DNA from: Acidobacteriaceae bacterium
Lineage (GTDB): Bacteria > Acidobacteriota > Terriglobia > Terriglobales > Acidobacteriaceae
Direction: 5' to 3'
DNA length: 8,713 bases
Assembly (NCBI GenBank): GCA_003166055.1
Contig: PMWR01000121.1
Span: 590 to 9,302, forward strand
How positions within the stretch are numbered: the first letter of the stretch is position 1; each line of letters begins with the position of its first letter. Below the pieces are notes generated by a model that did not search any database, had not been told where the DNA came from, and saw only the letters and a program-made list of their open reading frames with translations. The position numbers and the translations under genes were made by a program. Below are positions 7,056-8,713 of the stretch, in pieces.

Positions 7056-7679
7056 ATGCGAATCAGGATCAAAGCCTTATCCGCCCTGTTGTTGACCATC
7101 GCCGTGGTCTCCACCGTTTCCGCCGCTGCCCAGGCGCCTGCTGCCGCTGCCCCGCCGCCCGCATCGCCAAACCTGCACCGCGTCGAATTGGCTCTCGAAT
7201 ACACCTACCTGCGCAGTAACGCGCCCCCTGGCGGTTGCGGCTGCTTCAACATGAATGGAGGCAGCGCCTCCTTTGCCTGGCCCGTCAAGTCGGGCCGCGT
7301 TGCCATCGTCGGCGACCTTACCATCGACGGGTCCACCGCACCCATCAGCTCCAACAACTTCAATCTCACCCTCGGCACCTTCACCGTCGGGCCGCGCTAC
7401 CTCGCGCCAGTCCATCACTTCCCCATTCAACCCTTCGGCCAGGCGCTGTTTGGCGTCGCTCACGCCAGCGGGTCACTGGTCACCGGAAAGACGCCCGCCT
7501 ATTCCGACGCCTCTGCAACCTTCGCTGCCAACATCGGCGGCGGCGGCGACCTGCGCATCAACCAGACCTTTTCCATTCGCCTGGCTGAAGCCGACTATCT
7601 GCTCACCACCTTCAACAACGGAGGCAACAACCACCAGAACAACACCCGCATCAGCTCAGGCCTGGTCATTCACTTTTAG
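7056..7679 (+). CDS. Predicted eight-stranded outer-membrane beta-barrel protein
   Basis: 207 residues. The N-terminus (R2-I-R-I-K6, hydrophobic core 8-22) is a signal peptide, probably cut after A-A-A at 25 before Q-A-P. An Ala/Pro-rich linker (27-38) follows, then about 165 residues with alternating polar/hydrophobic strands. I can count eight: near V-E-L-A-L-E-Y-T-Y-L, S-A-S-F-A-W, V-A-I-V-G-D-L, L-T-L-G-T-F-T-V-G-P-R-Y, P-F-G-Q-A-L-F-G-V-A, F-A-A-N-I-G-G-G, I-R-L-A-E-A-D-Y-L-L, and I-S-S-G-L-V-I-H-F. The C-terminal Phe is the usual barrel-assembly signal. A small OmpA-like barrel of unknown role is the best reading. An early loop contains C61-G-C63-F and M-N-G-G. It lies 10 bases after the giant exported-protein gene and is very likely co-transcribed with it. 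A partnership at the outer membrane is inferred from context only. Confidence 0.85.
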   Translation: MRIRIKALSALLLTIAVVSTVSAAAQAPAAAAPPPASPNLHRVELALEYTYLRSNAPPGGCGCFNMNGGSASFAWPVKSGRVAIVGDLTIDGSTAPISSNNFNLTLGTFTVGPRYLAPVHHFPIQPFGQALFGVAHASGSLVTGKTPAYSDASATFAANIGGGGDLRINQTFSIRLAEADYLLTTFNNGGNNHQNNTRISSGLVIHF

Positions 7680-7808
7680 CGAAAATGGAGTTTGGCGAAA
7701 CGCCCGCCAATGAAGCGATGTTCATCGAAATCCCTATACTAGGGAGGAACGGCCCTCCTCTGCGGACCGGTTGGCTGGGCCATCCTCGGTCTATGCACAG
7801 TTGCAGCT
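7680..7808 (+). other. Short intergenic segment with a ribosome-binding-site-like hairpin
   Basis: This segment carries AGGGAGGA at 7741-7748, which looks like a strong ribosome binding site but has no ATG, GTG or TTG 5-12 bases downstream. GGAGG (7743-7747) can pair with CCTCC (7754-7758) across a 6-base loop. No T-run follows, so it is not a clear terminator for the operon. The frame of the next gene is open from 7743. Confidence 0.35.
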
Positions 7809-8420
7809 TTGGGCGCCGGCGTCTGGTGGTTCACGGACAGCACGGCGAAGGCGAACCCGCTTGTGATCTGTCCTTGCACGAAGTTCGGCCGGCTGTGGGT
7901 CGGCGGAATCGAAGGCTGGGCGATCAATGATCTCGTGGGCGTGGTCAACAACAAGGCCATGCAGTTCATGGCCGACGATATCTTCCCGCTGATCGATGCC
8001 TGGAAGGCATTCCACGGCTATCCTACCCAGATTCCGCCCACTCCCCAGCCCTCCTGGGGCTTGTCTGCTCCACAACCGTTCATTTCAGGAAGAATTACTT
8101 CCGAGTGGACTGTAATCCGCCCGGAACAATGCCAAGCCCTCGGGAAAACCTTGCCACAAGTCGACTTTGTCAGGACGAATCGCCCAATACTGCAACAAGC
8201 GGCAGATTTCAATTGCATCGAGGCTCTTCCCCACGGAGAGAATTACGTGCCCGCGCTCCTGAAGCAAACGCCAGCCGGACGACCGCAATCGGCCCGAGGC
8301 GAGAAGATTCAGCAAATGCAACGTAGCTTTGGACTTAGCCAGTTCTTGTCATCGGGGTGCCTCGTCCGGCTGGAAAATCCACGGATTCTTCTCATCCAGC
8401 AATCCGGCCTGAATACGTGA
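7809..8420 (+). CDS. Unrecognised reading frame with N-terminal membrane segment; start unclear, possibly decayed
   Basis: I do not recognise this protein. The frame is open from 7743 (a TAG at 7740 precedes it) to the TGA at 8418, but its only usual start codon early on is a TTG at 7809. That TTG falls inside a hydrophobic stretch, V-G-W-A-I-L-G-L-C-T-V-A-A-L-G-A-G-V-W-W (7770-7829), so starting there would cut a membrane segment in half. The next part, to about 8050, has strongly GC-biased third positions and a plausible protein (C-P-C-T-K-F-G-R-L-W-V-G-G-I-E-G-W, then D-D-I-F-P-L-I-D-A-W-K). After about 8050 third-position bias fades and the sequence looks less coding. An ATG at 7718 in another frame could join by a single-base shift. 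Either the start has been lost by mutation, or this is a short real gene with a non-coding tail. Confidence 0.4.
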   Translation: MGAGVWWFTDSTAKANPLVICPCTKFGRLWVGGIEGWAINDLVGVVNNKAMQFMADDIFPLIDAWKAFHGYPTQIPPTPQPSWGLSAPQPFISGRITSEWTVIRPEQCQALGKTLPQVDFVRTNRPILQQAADFNCIEALPHGENYVPALLKQTPAGRPQSARGEKIQQMQRSFGLSQFLSSGCLVRLENPRILLIQQSGLNT

Positions 8421-8434
8421 AGAGACTCTGCGCT

Positions 8435-8462
8435 TTAGTGCATTACCGGAGCGGCGTATTAT
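8435..8462 (+). promoter_or_regulatory. Weak candidate promoter for the small acidic protein
   Basis: TATTAT (8457-8462) resembles a -10 box, with TTAGTG (8435-8440) as a poor -35 at 16 bases spacing. Transcription would begin near 8469, leaving a leader of about 20 bases with the ribosome binding site. The -35 match is poor and this is a guess from position. Confidence 0.25.
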
Positions 8463-8487
8463 CGCGGTGCACAAGGAAAGGTCTTTT

Positions 8488-8652
8488 ATGTCGGTTTCTG
8501 AGCAAGATCGCGAGGATTACGAAGAAGGCCTGCGCGATCGCGGAAAAGGCATTTTCGATCAAGCTCTTACCGACGTAACCGTCAACCATCCTGACACCCA
8601 AGCCTATTACAAGGGTCGCCGCGGCGAGCAACTCGACGAAGACGAGGGCTAG
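8488..8652 (+). CDS. Small acidic hydrophilic protein of unknown function
   Basis: 54 residues, no signal peptide and no membrane segment, rich in Asp/Glu and Arg/Lys, so a small cytoplasmic protein is likely. Notable stretches are E-D-Y-E-E-G-L-R-D-R-G-K-G-I-F-D, then V-N-H-P-D-T-Q-A-Y-Y-K-G-R-R-G-E-Q-L-D-E. The ATG at 8488 was chosen because AAGGAAAG (8473-8480) lies seven bases upstream; an upstream in-frame GTG at 8467 has no such site. The purposeful composition and good ribosome binding site argue that it is real despite its size. I know no family name. It has its own intergenic gap upstream and appears to be transcribed alone; what follows lies outside the window. Confidence 0.7.
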   Translation: MSVSEQDREDYEEGLRDRGKGIFDQALTDVTVNHPDTQAYYKGRRGEQLDEDEG

Positions 8653-8713
8653 CCGCTTCTGTGCTCCCGATTCTCCTGAGCTGGAACAAGAGCTAGGACC
8701 GGCCAGTACGAAT
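8653..8713. other. Right-edge non-coding end
   Basis: The last 61 bases after the small protein stop show no start of another gene and no hairpin followed by a T-run. Nothing can be called here. Confidence 0.5.

Noticed and set aside
7692..7710. Possible operon terminator: TTGGCG / CGCCAA inverted repeat after the barrel stop
   Set aside because: The 6-bp stem has a 7-base loop and no following T-run, so it is too weak to call an intrinsic terminator.
7791..8321. Minus-strand frames opposite the 7743-8420 frame
   Set aside because: They lack start signals, and the third-position GC bias favours the plus-strand frame up to about 8050.

Overview
The window looks like a chromosomal segment of an acidobacterium (Terriglobia / 'Acidobacteriaceae' type). 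This is inferred from gene style, not from a marker gene. The clues are a very large secreted protein combining NHL propellers, choice-of-anchor-D modules and Ig-like repeats, its 'LTGCGGG' tail, and GC-rich codon use. There are no RNA genes, CRISPR arrays, intact insertion sequences or phage genes that I can recognise.

Layout. (1) 1-792: the C-terminal two thirds of DNA polymerase IV (DinB), entering from the left edge and ending in a sliding-clamp binding motif. (2) 793-1603: about 0.8 kb without a convincing gene. It holds two groups of inverted repeats (872-948), a terminator-like hairpin (1412-1449), and two short perfect palindromes (1452-1466 and 1479-1491) upstream of the next gene. 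(3) 1604-7045: one 1813-residue exported protein with a signal peptide, a five-blade NHL propeller, three modules each carrying C-x11-C, a second six-blade propeller of a different type, a fourth C-x11-C module, and six Ig-like repeats arranged as three copies of a two-repeat unit. Its last Ig-like domain is interrupted by a hydrophobic-basic-hydrophobic insert ending in L-T-G-C. (4) 7056-7679: a 207-residue predicted eight-stranded outer-membrane barrel, 10 bases downstream of the giant gene and with its own strong ribosome binding site. The two almost certainly form an operon. (5) 7680-8713: a poorly defined reading frame with a membrane segment but no good start (7743-8420), then a 54-residue acidic small protein (8488-8652).

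How the parts fit. The two central genes look like a cell-surface pair: a giant modular exported protein plus a small outer-membrane barrel. The best candidate for undescribed biology is the C-terminus of the giant protein, where a membrane hairpin and lipobox-like cysteine sit where a loop of an Ig fold would be expected. Its function is not known to me; adhesion, envelope scaffolding or ligand binding are only guesses. DinB is unrelated housekeeping (translesion synthesis).
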